Source of the DNA: Ramicandelaber brevisporus
Taxonomy: Eukaryota > Kickxellomycota > Ramicandelaberales > Ramicandelaberaceae
DNA: 42,958 nucleotides
Direction: 5' to 3'
Assembly (NCBI GenBank): GCA_025201865.1
Contig: MU602710.1
Location: 8,478 to 51,435 of the forward strand
Shown: positions 35,120-42,958 of the stretch, one piece after another
How positions within the stretch are numbered: position 1 is the first letter of the stretch
Layout: each line of letters begins with the position of its first letter
Translations under genes and position numbers: made by a program
Notes under the pieces: generated by a model
What the model was told of the DNA's origin: nothing
What the model saw: only the letters and a program-made list of their open reading frames with translations
Database searches by the model: none

Positions 35120-36697
35120 TTAAGCGCGCGGGGTGAAGACAATGTCGGTGTTTGTGATGGTGAGGACGCCAGTGTTTGTAGTCTCTGGCTCGATATCTGG
35201 CGATGGCAAAGCGAGATGATAGCGCTTGAGCATCATGGCCAGCGTCACCTTCATTTCTGTGAAAGCCATCTGCATGCCAATGCACTGACGCGAACCAAGG
35301 CCAAACAGTACAAACGAGCCATCATTGCGTGGGCGAACATGACCTTCTTCATCCAAGAATCGCTCTGGATCAAACTTGGTTGGCTCTGGCCAAGCAACTG
35401 GATCATACTGGACTGGACGGATGTTGACACCAACAGAAGTGCCAACTGGCAAGATGTGGCCATCGAACTCCATTTCCTGGGTGAGAACACGATCTGGAAC
35501 AGTGCCGGGAGGTGGATACATGCGCAGAGCTTCACGAACCACTGCTTCCAAGTAGTGCATTTGGCGCAAGTCGCCTTGCAGCGGAGTAGTGATTTGACCA
35601 TCGGTTGCACCCTCACCACCAAGCACCTCCAGCACTTCACGACGAGCGCGCTCTTGAATCTCTGGATACTTGGCCAGCATGAACATGGACGCACCAATGC
35701 CAGACGATGTGTTGTCAAGGCCAGCAAAGTACAGCGCAAACATGTTGTGACGCACTTCAATGTCCGACAATACCGGACCTTTGACATTGCCTTCTTCGCC
35801 AGCTAGGGCAGTGTTCGCCTCGACAATCAACTGAAGCAAGTCCATGCGGCGCTCAGCCTCTTCAAACTGGCCAGCGGCACGCAGCTGGGCAATCTGCTCG
35901 CGCTTGATATCTACCACACGCATCAGCTCGTCAATGAGATGAGCAGCACGCTTATGAGCAGCTGGACGCAACCCGATACGGTCCAAGAATGGCACCAAAA
36001 AGAACACTGGGTTGAAGAAGTCCTTGAGTACTTGTTCAAACAGCACAAACAGGTCGCCTTCCTTTTCGGTCAATGCTTCAAAGTCATAGTCCAGCAAAAT
36101 GTGACCCAGCAGCTCAACGGTAAGACGGCGCACAAGATCACCCATTGGAATGGGAGTGCTTGGAGATGGAGAAGCATCGATGCGGCGCTGCACGATATCC
36201 AAGAGAGTGTTGACACACCCACCAATCTTGTCAAGCGGGAAGCTGCGGTGGAAAGCCGGATTGATCACACGGCGGTGGCGACGATGCTCCTCGCCATTGA
36301 CAAACACGAGTGACTCGGACAGCAGTTTGGATGGCAGCAAGTCCGGGAAGCGGCGCCAGAAATTGTTCTTTACGAGAACCTTGGAGTTGGCGTAGACTTT
36401 GGCAGCAAGGTCGGGGCGTGAGACAATGACGCTCCAGCCTTCAATGCTGTACACGAGGGAGATGGGGTTCTTGCGAGCGTGCGGCAACTCAACTTCGAAG
36501 AATACCTTGTTCAGTGGCCAACCTTCAAAGAGAGGTTTGATAATGTCGGTGAGAGGGAGACGGGGGATGTTGCGGAGAGCAGCTGGTGGGCGAAGGATGA
36601 GAATAATCTTGACGACGACAAAGGTCACAAAGCTGGCGATGGCCAGCAGTACAAGCTGGAGTGGCGAGAGAGAAGAGATGTAAGAAAACGCAATCAT
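35120..36697 (-). CDS. Cytochrome P450, CYP4-like
   Basis: 525 residues. It begins with a membrane anchor (about 12-35, LVLLAIASFVTFVVVKIILIL) followed by a Pro-rich hinge (RPPAALRNIPRLPL). The I-helix carries the oxygen-activation motif as AGLDNTSSG, the K-helix E-x-x-R is in EALRMYPPPG, and the heme-binding loop FGLGSRQCIG has its axial Cys at residue 472. The sequence WRRFPDLLPSKLL and GEEHRRHRRVINPAFH resemble CYP4/CYP64-like monooxygenases of ER membranes that hydroxylate fatty acids or xenobiotics. The substrate is not evident. It starts at an ATG about 130 bp downstream of a TATA box. Confidence 0.92.
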   Translation of the reverse strand: MIAFSYISSLSPLQLVLLAIASFVTFVVVKIILILRPPAALRNIPRLPLTDIIKPLFEGWPLNKVFFEVELPHARKNPISLVYSIEGWSVIVSRPDLAAKVYANSKVLVKNNFWRRFPDLLPSKLLSESLVFVNGEEHRRHRRVINPAFHRSFPLDKIGGCVNTLLDIVQRRIDASPSPSTPIPMGDLVRRLTVELLGHILLDYDFEALTEKEGDLFVLFEQVLKDFFNPVFFLVPFLDRIGLRPAAHKRAAHLIDELMRVVDIKREQIAQLRAAGQFEEAERRMDLLQLIVEANTALAGEEGNVKGPVLSDIEVRHNMFALYFAGLDNTSSGIGASMFMLAKYPEIQERARREVLEVLGGEGATDGQITTPLQGDLRQMHYLEAVVREALRMYPPPGTVPDRVLTQEMEFDGHILPVGTSVGVNIRPVQYDPVAWPEPTKFDPERFLDEEGHVRPRNDGSFVLFGLGSRQCIGMQMAFTEMKVTLAMMLKRYHLALPSPDIEPETTNTGVLTITNTDIVFTPRA

Positions 36698-36826
36698 TTG
36701 TTTGTGAGAGTAATGATGATGTCACTTTGCTTTTGTCTATATCAAAGAGTGGAGGATGTTTGGAGAGCACGATGACAAAACTGTTCAACTGCGAAGGTGG
36801 TGGTTGTGCAATGTCACTACCAGCCG

Positions 36827-36833
36827 TTTTATA
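36827..36833 (-). promoter_or_regulatory. Candidate TATA box of the P450 gene
   Basis: TATAAAA on the minus strand, 129 bases upstream of the P450 ATG. Strand and distance fit a core promoter. Confidence 0.45.
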
Positions 36834-36916
36834 CTGAAAGCGTTGGCTAACTGACATGCAGACAGTTGTGCTGACCTAAAAAAAAAAAGAATTGTTGCAC
36901 AAGACCAAGAGTGTGG

Positions 36917-36993
36917 TTACCCGGATCTTGGCGCCAACCTCACTTGCCAAGATGATGCCAATGTTTTGTTAGGTTTCAACTGGAGTTACCCGG
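36917..36993. promoter_or_regulatory. Paired TTACCCGG sites and a TTGGCGCCAA palindrome upstream of the P450
   Basis: TTACCCGG occurs at 36917-36924 and 36986-36993, in the same orientation, 69 bp apart. It matches the fungal Reb1 core TTACCCG. Between them is the perfect palindrome TTGGCGCCAA (36928-36937), which resembles E2F/MBF-type sites. Function is an inference. Confidence 0.35.
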
Positions 36994-37755
36994 CTCGCTG
37001 TCGAATGCCGAGATTGCCAAGCATCACATAAAATAACAGCCAAGCGGGAGAAGGAAGCCCGTTGAGCTTACGGATGAGTGTATATGTGTGTGTATTTACA
37101 AACACTGTATGAAAGATGGTTAACAATAGAAAAAACACAAACACACCCATTCCATCATACCAAGACAACAGAAAAAAGACAAGTACCCCGAATCGAACAA
37201 TGGTTTTGCCAGGCAGCCTGGGAATCAAAGCGAAGAGTTCGCTAACAAAAGTGAGAAAGACCGTATTGAATGTAGAACAGAAAGACAGCTTCTTGGCACT
37301 ATTGTCATAACATCAGCAACAGTAAGTGTTTATTAGTGAACGAGATGTACAATGGATGCAGTGTAAGGGGGTGTTCAGATGATGGTCGCTGGGTAGAATG
37401 ATGCAATTGCTGTTGGTGGCTTGTCAGAACGAACTTTCGTTGCTTTATTGCACACGTGCTTTGACTTGGAGCTCCCAATAGTATCAACTGACACTAAGTG
37501 TCACCATATCCAGGTCTAAGAGTGGGGGTAATCTCCGATTCGATTTTGACACACGCGGAGATCTATCATTCGACCTAATTAACTCCGAACTCTTGCTGAA
37601 GACTGCCGATGCGACAGGTGTCACGAACTGTCTCCGATAACGTCTTCGAAAGAGCGCTTGTAAATGGAGTGCAATGTCTCCGCTCTTTCCACTCTTCTTC
37701 ACTTACTCTCCATACCTTTTCTCAGCACTTTGTACTGTTATAACTTGCCGTTCAT

Positions 37756-38331
37756 ATGTCCACAACTATTCAAACTACGAAAGCACCTAGCATCCTCGTC
37801 GAGCTGTTTGACAGCGACAAGGAGTCTGCTGGCGCTGAAGAGGCTGGGACCACTCTTATTGACACCGCGGCCGACCGATATCAGCCTGAGCAAGCCACCG
37901 ACGAAGAACGGGCTGAGTATCGTGCCAAGCTCAGCAGAAACACCCGGCGCAAGTTCCTGGTCATTGCACTCGGCCTGCTTCTGCTGGTGGTGCTGTCGAC
38001 CGTATTCGCGTTTACGATCCCACGGAACTCCTCGTCCACGCGATTCATCCCAATCCCGTGGGCCATTCTGGTGGTGCTGGAAGGCGTGACGCTGTACTTC
38101 TACCGGCAGGAGATGAAGGTCAACGCGAATGCCCTGCACCACAAAGACATGGACGTCGAGTACAAGGTCGATCGCCGCCAGTACAGACAGGCCGAGATCA
38201 TTGCGCAGCAAATGGAGATCGAGGGGGCAATCGAGCGCCGCCGAGCAATTGCCGCCGCGCGCAAGGCCGAGCAAGAGGCAGAAGAGGCCGCCATCGTCAC
38301 AATCGAGGATGCCAAGCCGGCTTCTGGCTAG
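37756..38331 (+). CDS. Small single- or double-pass membrane protein, unrecognised
   Basis: 191 residues; family not recognised. An acidic soluble N-terminus (about 1-70) leads to a strong membrane span at about 72-93 (FLVIALGLLLLVVLSTVFAF), a short Ser/Pro-containing loop, and a second hydrophobic segment at about 101-117 (FIPIPWAILVVLEGVTLYF). After it come YRQEMKVNANALHHKDMDVEY and a long charged Glu/Ala/Arg helix (about 135-180), likely a coiled coil. It could be a hairpin membrane protein with both ends in the cytosol. Its start ATG follows a CT-rich leader. It converges with PTRHD1. Confidence 0.7.
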   Translation: MSTTIQTTKAPSILVELFDSDKESAGAEEAGTTLIDTAADRYQPEQATDEERAEYRAKLSRNTRRKFLVIALGLLLLVVLSTVFAFTIPRNSSSTRFIPIPWAILVVLEGVTLYFYRQEMKVNANALHHKDMDVEYKVDRRQYRQAEIIAQQMEIEGAIERRRAIAAARKAEQEAEEAAIVTIEDAKPASG

Positions 38332-38481
38332 TCAAACAACTTTAATCACACACTTTGTTATCAAATTTAGTCCCATGTCGAAGCTAGGCAAAAAAAATAT
38401 ATGAATGCAGAGTTGATTCATCTTTAGCAGATTCACATCTACAGTTTGTGGATAACATCTCATCTGCAATCCTTACAACAT

Positions 38482-39009
38482 TTATTTAAACAATGCACAT
38501 TTCTTAAAGAGCTGCTTAACTTCCGGAGTTCTTCTCAATGGAACAGTAGCTAAACACGTTGCAATATCTTCGGGCTGCTCTATCCACACATGATGTCTGA
38601 TTCCAGAAACATTCAAGCTGTCAGCGAGTTTGTTCAATGATTCCAGGTTTTTGGTCTCGTAAACAATCTTGTGCATTCGCTCGAGATGGCCGTTGGTGGT
38701 GTCTGTGTACTGTTGAATGTCGAGGTCGTCGCGATAGCGGCTCAAGATTGCGGTGCTCGCATGACAGGCCTGGGTGATGACGCTGCCAGTGCTCCAGTTG
38801 AGGGTTTTAAGCAGGTCGCGTCGGACAACGATAAGCATGGTCAGAGGAAGCTGATCGCTCGACTGATCTGCTGTGTTTGTGTTTGTGCTGGTAGATGGCG
38901 GGGTGGCTGCTGTTGACATCGCGGCTGTTGCTGCTACTGCCGCAGTGTTTGTGGCTGCAGCCGCTGTTGCAGCAATTGAGGCTGCCTTCTGGAGAAGAGG
39001 TGAGCTCAT
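38482..39009 (-). CDS. PTRHD1: PTRHD1-like peptidyl-tRNA hydrolase domain protein
   Basis: 175 residues from the ATG at 39007-39009. The first 55 residues are Ala/Thr/Ser-rich low complexity, possibly a mitochondrial or disordered leader. The remaining 120 residues match PTRHD1: VRRDLLKTLNWSTGSVITQACHASTAI, MHKIVYETKN, HHVWIEQPEDIATCLATVPLRR and a C-terminus ending LFK. PTRHD1 is a member of the Pth2 superfamily; whether it hydrolyses peptidyl-tRNA is uncertain even in well-studied species. The core length equals human PTRHD1. Internal Met codons at residue 31 or 58 are alternative starts. Confidence 0.9.
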   Translation of the reverse strand: MSSPLLQKAASIAATAAAATNTAAVAATAAMSTAATPPSTSTNTNTADQSSDQLPLTMLIVVRRDLLKTLNWSTGSVITQACHASTAILSRYRDDLDIQQYTDTTNGHLERMHKIVYETKNLESLNKLADSLNVSGIRHHVWIEQPEDIATCLATVPLRRTPEVKQLFKKCALFK

Positions 39010-39091
39010 AGCTGGACAAAAAAAAGCTTGACTTTGAAGTTAGAAAGAAAAAGGAAATCAGAGTAGGAAGTATTGGGTAGATAAACACTTT

Positions 39092-42000
39092 TTAACGACG
39101 GATGTGGACATGAACCTCTGGAATATCGACGTCTTCATCGTTTTCATCAGTGACGCAGACAACCAGAACCAGCTTGCGAGTGTGAGCTGGAACCGGCTTC
39201 TTGGAGACTTGCTCAACTAAGTCAACAATCTTCAGTGGCAGTCGCTCAGCAACCACCTTGCGGTTGCTCCATGACGAGTAAATCATAGTGCGGCCGCACG
39301 ATACCATTGATACATCCAGCTTGAGGGTCTTCTGGAAATGATCAACCAGCTGCTGCAGAGTAACATCCTCCAAGTCAAAGCGGTCCCATTCAGTGAACTC
39401 GGTCTCAAAGTATTGACCCTTCTTGGGAGCAACTGGATCGGAGAACCCAAAGAATGGAAGGGCAAGGTTAACGAATCCATTCTTGTACTGCTCAAGCTGC
39501 TTAGCTCCGGCAATGACCTTGTACAGCTCGATGTTGACCAGTCCAACAACAAGCGCAGTGGTGGTTGCAATGGCTGGAACAATCTTGCCTGCAATAAACT
39601 TCACCTTGTGGCGATCCGCATTGTTGATTGCGTAGTTTGATGCACGCAGGTTTGCCGCGGCAGTGATGTAGTCAATGTGGAAGTTGGTGTCATCATCCTT
39701 CTCAAAATCGGCTGGAATGAGGCGGAATCCAGCCAACGATGCTGGTGCTGGGAGCTCAGTACGCAGACGCTCAACCTCATCGACATCTGTTCCCGTTGCA
39801 CTTGTGTCTCCGCGCTGACGAAGCTCGTTCAATTCTGCATCGTTGGTTGCGATCTTGACACCAGTCTTGGGAACAAATGGAGTAACTGGAACGGCTGCAG
39901 CTGCGACGCGGATAGCCTCGCGATCATTGTTGCCGCGGAGACCATAGCTGAATGCATGCAGGTTGGCCGCAGCCAAGATGTAATCAACATGAGCTTCATT
40001 GCTAGCGTCGTATGCAATCGCAGTTGGCGCACGCTTGGGACCGCTCCAGAACAATGCACCCGTTGAAGTGACAGAGTCGCGCGGGAAGCTGAACAGGAGC
40101 TGCTGGATTGAGTTGTTGAAGTTCTCCTCAAACTGATGACGAGCCCAAGCAACACAGTCGTTGAACGACATTGGACGAGCTGCAACCAGGAATGAGTGCA
40201 GGCCAACCAGCACCTCCTTTAGACTCTGCTCGCCACTGGCGCCTTGATGAACCAACTGCTCAATGTAGTCGGGCTGGGTCAAGTACATGTTAACGCTGCT
40301 TGGTGCGTCAACAAATGCAGTGTCAAACTCCTTGCGAGCCCACTGGATGCAGTGCTCAATCTGGTTTGGGAAGTTCTTGACAGTGCACATTGGGAACTCC
40401 TTCTCTGGTGGATCGCTGGAAGCAGAGTAAGACTCGGTCAAATCAGGAATAACAACCTGGGTGTTACCCTTGGTTCCCAGTGTGCCAGACTCCAGAAGCG
40501 GCTTGCGAGCAAACACACAGCGGCCATCCATGTACTTGCGGGCTTCAACATTGTCCAGCGCATTGGTGACATTGGTCAGACGGGCAAAGAAGTCGTCATT
40601 GAAGATGGCCTCAGTGTCTGGGCCAACGCGATCCTGATAGGAGGTAATCTTGCCACGCAGCTGTGGGTTCATGTTCTCAACAGCCGCAGCAGCAACAGCA
40701 GACTTTTGCTTACCAACATCAGGCTGGCGGAACAAGAACTGCCGGTTGAGGTTGCTCTTCTCGATTGTATCCATATCGGTGACTGCAATCGAACCCTCCG
40801 GGCCAGTGCCGAGACCCATCATTGCCCAAACCTTCAGCATCTCACAGCCAATGGCGCCGGCACCAACAAGGAACTCGCGGGCATTGGCAATCTTGTTCAT
40901 AAAGTCCTGGCCAAACACAGCCAACTGACGATCGTAACGAGTGCCGCGTGGAGCATTGGTAGCCTCATTCAAGCCTTCGCCATTGTTCGGCAGGGCCTCA
41001 AGAGCATCAAAAGTAAAGAACTGAAGAACCGGGTGGAACTTGCCAGTGCAAGCCTTGAGCACTTCCTGAGCAATGAGGCCGCCAATCACTGCGGTCATTG
41101 GCGGAAGCTCGCCCTCAGCACCATAGGCAATCTCTTTCACCAGCTTATCGTCAAGCTCAGCACGACCGCCGTTCAGCTCGTGAGCGAGTGCAACCAGCTT
41201 GGTGGCATCATCCTCACTGCGTGGCTTGGGCAGACGGCCGTTCTGCTCGACAAATCTGTCCAGAGCCTCGAACGCCACCAGGATCTGAGCCGGTCGGTCA
41301 AACTTGGCAAAGTCGGAGTACACAAACTCTGGTGCAAGGCGAGCCTCGCGCAATGGGCTGAACTTGATGGTCTTTGGCTGTGGAACTTGAGTGAAGATGC
41401 CGCCGCGAACATACGTGCCGAGGCCAGTAGTGTCACCAATGCTGAATGTGTACGGGCCGAGAACCTTGATGGGGCGTGGAGCGGCGCCATTGAGCTCGGT
41501 CATGCCCTCGACCTCAGTGAATGAAACGTAGTCGCCATCCTCGAGGCCGTGGCGTGTTTCATCCAGGCAAGTAACCACAGCATCGGTACTGTTTTCGATC
41601 GAGCTGACAATGCCGCTGAGCGGGCTCTCGCCGGTCACGTCAGATACGACAAACCCGTTGCCAAAGTCGCAGAAGGTGAGGGCAAACAGACCGCGAGTGG
41701 TGGCCGAGATGAATGCAGTGTTGCCACGAGCGTTAGCGCGCGCCAAGTCGTTGATGGCCAGCTGTTGAGACACCGGAGCATCTGTCAGCACCACAACACG
41801 GAATGACGAGATGGCAGCAGCATCAAGCTCGCCATTCAGGATGCTCACGGGCACGTAGCGGTTAAGCTCGGCGAGACGTGGCAAAGAGGCTTCGGCGCGA
41901 GTGCGGACGCCAACATCAGCCTCCGTCAAAAAGAACTGGCTGGACAGATCGGCGAGCTCAACGGTGGCTGGGTCGTAGATGGTGACGCTCTTGACGCCGG

Positions 42001-42178
42001 CAAGGCAGACGTTCTTGGCGATCTCAATGCCCAGACCCTTGAGACCGACAATCAGCACGTTGGCTGCGCTCATGCGCTGCATCGCCTCGTGACCAAGGAC
42101 GTACAGCTGGCGCGAGTAGAGACTCTCGTCGATCTGCGTGGTGGCAGCGGGAGACTCAACTTCCATATTGTCAGCCAT
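39092..42178 (-). CDS. UBA1: Ubiquitin-activating enzyme E1
   Basis: 1028 residues, the usual length of UBA1. The inactive adenylation half starts LYSRQLYVLGHEAMQRM, with GLKGLGIEIAKN. The active half has RYDRQLAVFGQDF, then the ATP-binding VGAGAIGCEML and DMDTIEKSNLNRQFLFR. The catalytic Cys is 598 in FPMCTVKNFPNQ. The C-terminal ubiquitin-fold domain starts near 930 and ends with HVHIRR. It adenylates ubiquitin and passes it to E2 enzymes in cytosol and nucleus; it is normally essential and single copy. No missing catalytic residue is seen. Its upstream region is 344 bp and shared with nothing divergent, as the next gene upstream is also on the minus strand. Confidence 0.97.
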   Translation of the reverse strand: MADNMEVESPAATTQIDESLYSRQLYVLGHEAMQRMSAANVLIVGLKGLGIEIAKNVCLAGVKSVTIYDPATVELADLSSQFFLTEADVGVRTRAEASLPRLAELNRYVPVSILNGELDAAAISSFRVVVLTDAPVSQQLAINDLARANARGNTAFISATTRGLFALTFCDFGNGFVVSDVTGESPLSGIVSSIENSTDAVVTCLDETRHGLEDGDYVSFTEVEGMTELNGAAPRPIKVLGPYTFSIGDTTGLGTYVRGGIFTQVPQPKTIKFSPLREARLAPEFVYSDFAKFDRPAQILVAFEALDRFVEQNGRLPKPRSEDDATKLVALAHELNGGRAELDDKLVKEIAYGAEGELPPMTAVIGGLIAQEVLKACTGKFHPVLQFFTFDALEALPNNGEGLNEATNAPRGTRYDRQLAVFGQDFMNKIANAREFLVGAGAIGCEMLKVWAMMGLGTGPEGSIAVTDMDTIEKSNLNRQFLFRQPDVGKQKSAVAAAAVENMNPQLRGKITSYQDRVGPDTEAIFNDDFFARLTNVTNALDNVEARKYMDGRCVFARKPLLESGTLGTKGNTQVVIPDLTESYSASSDPPEKEFPMCTVKNFPNQIEHCIQWARKEFDTAFVDAPSSVNMYLTQPDYIEQLVHQGASGEQSLKEVLVGLHSFLVAARPMSFNDCVAWARHQFEENFNNSIQQLLFSFPRDSVTSTGALFWSGPKRAPTAIAYDASNEAHVDYILAAANLHAFSYGLRGNNDREAIRVAAAAVPVTPFVPKTGVKIATNDAELNELRQRGDTSATGTDVDEVERLRTELPAPASLAGFRLIPADFEKDDDTNFHIDYITAAANLRASNYAINNADRHKVKFIAGKIVPAIATTTALVVGLVNIELYKVIAGAKQLEQYKNGFVNLALPFFGFSDPVAPKKGQYFETEFTEWDRFDLEDVTLQQLVDHFQKTLKLDVSMVSCGRTMIYSSWSNRKVVAERLPLKIVDLVEQVSKKPVPAHTRKLVLVVCVTDENDEDVDIPEVHVHIRR

Positions 42179-42522
42179 GGTTTGCGGGTTAGTCGTCGTT
42201 GTTGTTAGTGTAGTTAGTGTTGTTGTTGGAGAAACGCGATTGAGTTCTGTGATGAAGAATAGAAAAGGTGTTTATTAATGTTGACAGGAAAGCAGAGGAT
42301 GACACGACATCGAGCTAGCGAAGCCTTTTTGTGTATCGAGACGCCTTTGCATTGCGTCTGCTTCGAGAATGTTCGCACTTCCCCTCTCCCCAAAGACGCA
42401 TTCGCATCGCCATACACGAGGGATTCGCACCCACAAGGCACTTGCTGCGGATGCTGCGTACACAGATTGGACAGCACTAATACAAAAAAACAAAATAATG
42501 GATGCAATGGAAAGGCAAAAAC
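42179..42522. other. Intergenic region upstream of UBA1
   Basis: 344 bp. It has GTT/GTTGTT-rich triplets next to the UBA1 start, which read CAA on the sense strand. No gene is supported. Confidence 0.5.
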
Positions 42523-42948
42523 TTAGTACAAGGCAATGTAGGCACCAGCTGCAACGACAGCAGCTGCAGCCATGGCAGCGTGTCCTGGAGCAACCACAGC
42601 AACGCCTCCGCTTGTTGAGCTGGGGCCGCTGCTTGAGGATGGCTGCGACTTTGAGTTAGATGAAGATGGAACGCCTGGGGAAGTCTTGGAAGCCGTGTCC
42701 GATCCAGAGGAAGTTGGCTGGCTTGCACTGTCGGAACCGCTGGCAGTGCCGGTTGGCTTTGACGAAGACGGGCGGCCGTCGTCGCTGGCGGTGGTGGGCA
42801 CAGTTGGAATAGTTGCGATACCAGAGGTGATTGGCTTGATTGTAATACCGCCTGGTGGGGTACCCGATGGAGTAACGTCCTCAGCACTCACAACAGCGAG
42901 CGAGGCGACGGCGGCGACGGCGGCAGCGGCGAAGAGAGTCGACTTCAT
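42523..42948 (-). CDS. Ser/Thr/Pro-rich secreted protein, probably GPI-anchored
   Basis: 141 residues. It starts with a signal peptide ([22 protein letters not shown], cut after VSA near residue 22), then about 95 residues rich in Ser, Thr, Gly and Pro, and ends in a hydrophobic Ala/Val tail (about 120-141). The small residues before the tail (STSGG) are typical GPI omega-site context. This layout is common for fungal cell-wall or plasma-membrane mannoproteins, and PMT2 in this window would be the type of enzyme that O-mannosylates it. No enzyme domain is present. The complete gene is visible, with its ATG 10 bp from the end of the window. Confidence 0.75.
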   Translation of the reverse strand: MKSTLFAAAAVAAVASLAVVSAEDVTPSGTPPGGITIKPITSGIATIPTVPTTASDDGRPSSSKPTGTASGSDSASQPTSSGSDTASKTSPGVPSSSNSKSQPSSSSGPSSTSGGVAVVAPGHAAMAAAAVVAAGAYIALY

Positions 42949-42958
42949 GGTTGCTGGT

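Larger units (their letters stand above)
36698..37755. other. 1.06 kb divergent intergenic region between P450 and a small membrane protein
   Basis: No gene is supported. It contains a TATA box for the P450, two TTACCCGG sites, a TTGGCGCCAA palindrome and several GCCAA boxes. Short open frames here lack support. Confidence 0.5.

Noticed and set aside
37180-37250. tRNA-like GTTCGATTC segment on the minus strand
   Set aside because: The T-stem does not pair and anticodon and acceptor stems are missing; only a small hairpin is present.
40244-41524. 426-codon open frame antisense to UBA1
   Set aside because: It lies wholly within the strongly conserved UBA1 coding sequence and has no family motifs; it is a shadow of that gene's codon bias.
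42296-42306. AGGATGACACG, identical to part of the U6 snRNA 3' stem-loop region
   Set aside because: There is no ACAGAGA box or U6-like 5' stem next to it, and 11 bases can match by chance.
42415-42440. GGGATTCGCACCC, resembling a reverse-complement tRNA T-arm
   Set aside because: Only three base pairs of the stem form, and acceptor and anticodon arms cannot be drawn.

Overview
The window looks like nuclear DNA of a compact, intron-poor eukaryote, most likely an early-diverging (non-Dikarya) fungus. Every recognisable gene, including a 1028-residue ubiquitin E1 and a 993-residue Integrator subunit, reads as one uninterrupted frame. A PMT2-type protein O-mannosyltransferase, a GPI-anchor-like Ser-rich surface protein and an alkaline ceramidase of the YPC1/ACER type fit a fungus. 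INTS6, PTRHD1 and a mitochondrial-type TypA/BipA GTPase fit a lineage branching before Dikarya, which lack Integrator. The phylum is an inference only; another unicellular opisthokont is possible.

Layout. 1-6 kb: 3' end of BOP1/ERB1 (+), TypA/BipA GTPase (-), INTS6 (-). 6-9.5 kb: alkaline ceramidase (+), an unrecognised 230-aa gene (+) whose 3' end is repeated three times in tandem, and a small zinc-binding protein (-). 9.7-14.2 kb: a BTB protein (-), then a 2.3 kb gene-poor stretch with a T-depleted segment and a 902-bp near-identical copy on both sides of a 10-N gap. 14.2-20.3 kb: four minus-strand genes, SEC63, an AMACR/CaiB-type enzyme with a peroxisomal tail, COQ5 and an NADPH:quinone reductase. 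20.6-28.5 kb: PMT2 (+), a small basic protein (+), RNA polymerase III subunit RPC3/RPC82 (-) and CENP-I/Mis6 (+). 28.5-39 kb: an ATP-grasp protein interrupted by a 230-N gap (-), an internally duplicated eight-finger C2H2 protein (-), a SART3/Prp24-like RRM protein (+), a CYP4-like cytochrome P450 (-), a small membrane protein (+) and PTRHD1 (-). 39-43 kb: UBA1 (-) and a Ser-rich secreted/GPI protein (-).

There is no operon-like pathway cluster. Genes are mostly housekeeping (ribosome assembly, translation, ER translocation, O-mannosylation, ubiquinone synthesis, snRNA and Pol III transcription, kinetochore, ubiquitin activation), spaced by 30-500 bp with several convergent pairs and shared divergent promoters. 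Several long open frames begin at non-ATG codons; starts here were moved to the first plausible ATG. No tRNA, rRNA, CRISPR array, complete transposon or defence-type system could be supported. The least explained parts are the alternating 92-bp triplication at 8.4-8.7 kb, the T-poor block at 12.2-12.5 kb (and its copy), the unassigned ATP-grasp protein and the duplicated zinc-finger protein with an N-terminal cluster of SUMO-consensus sites.
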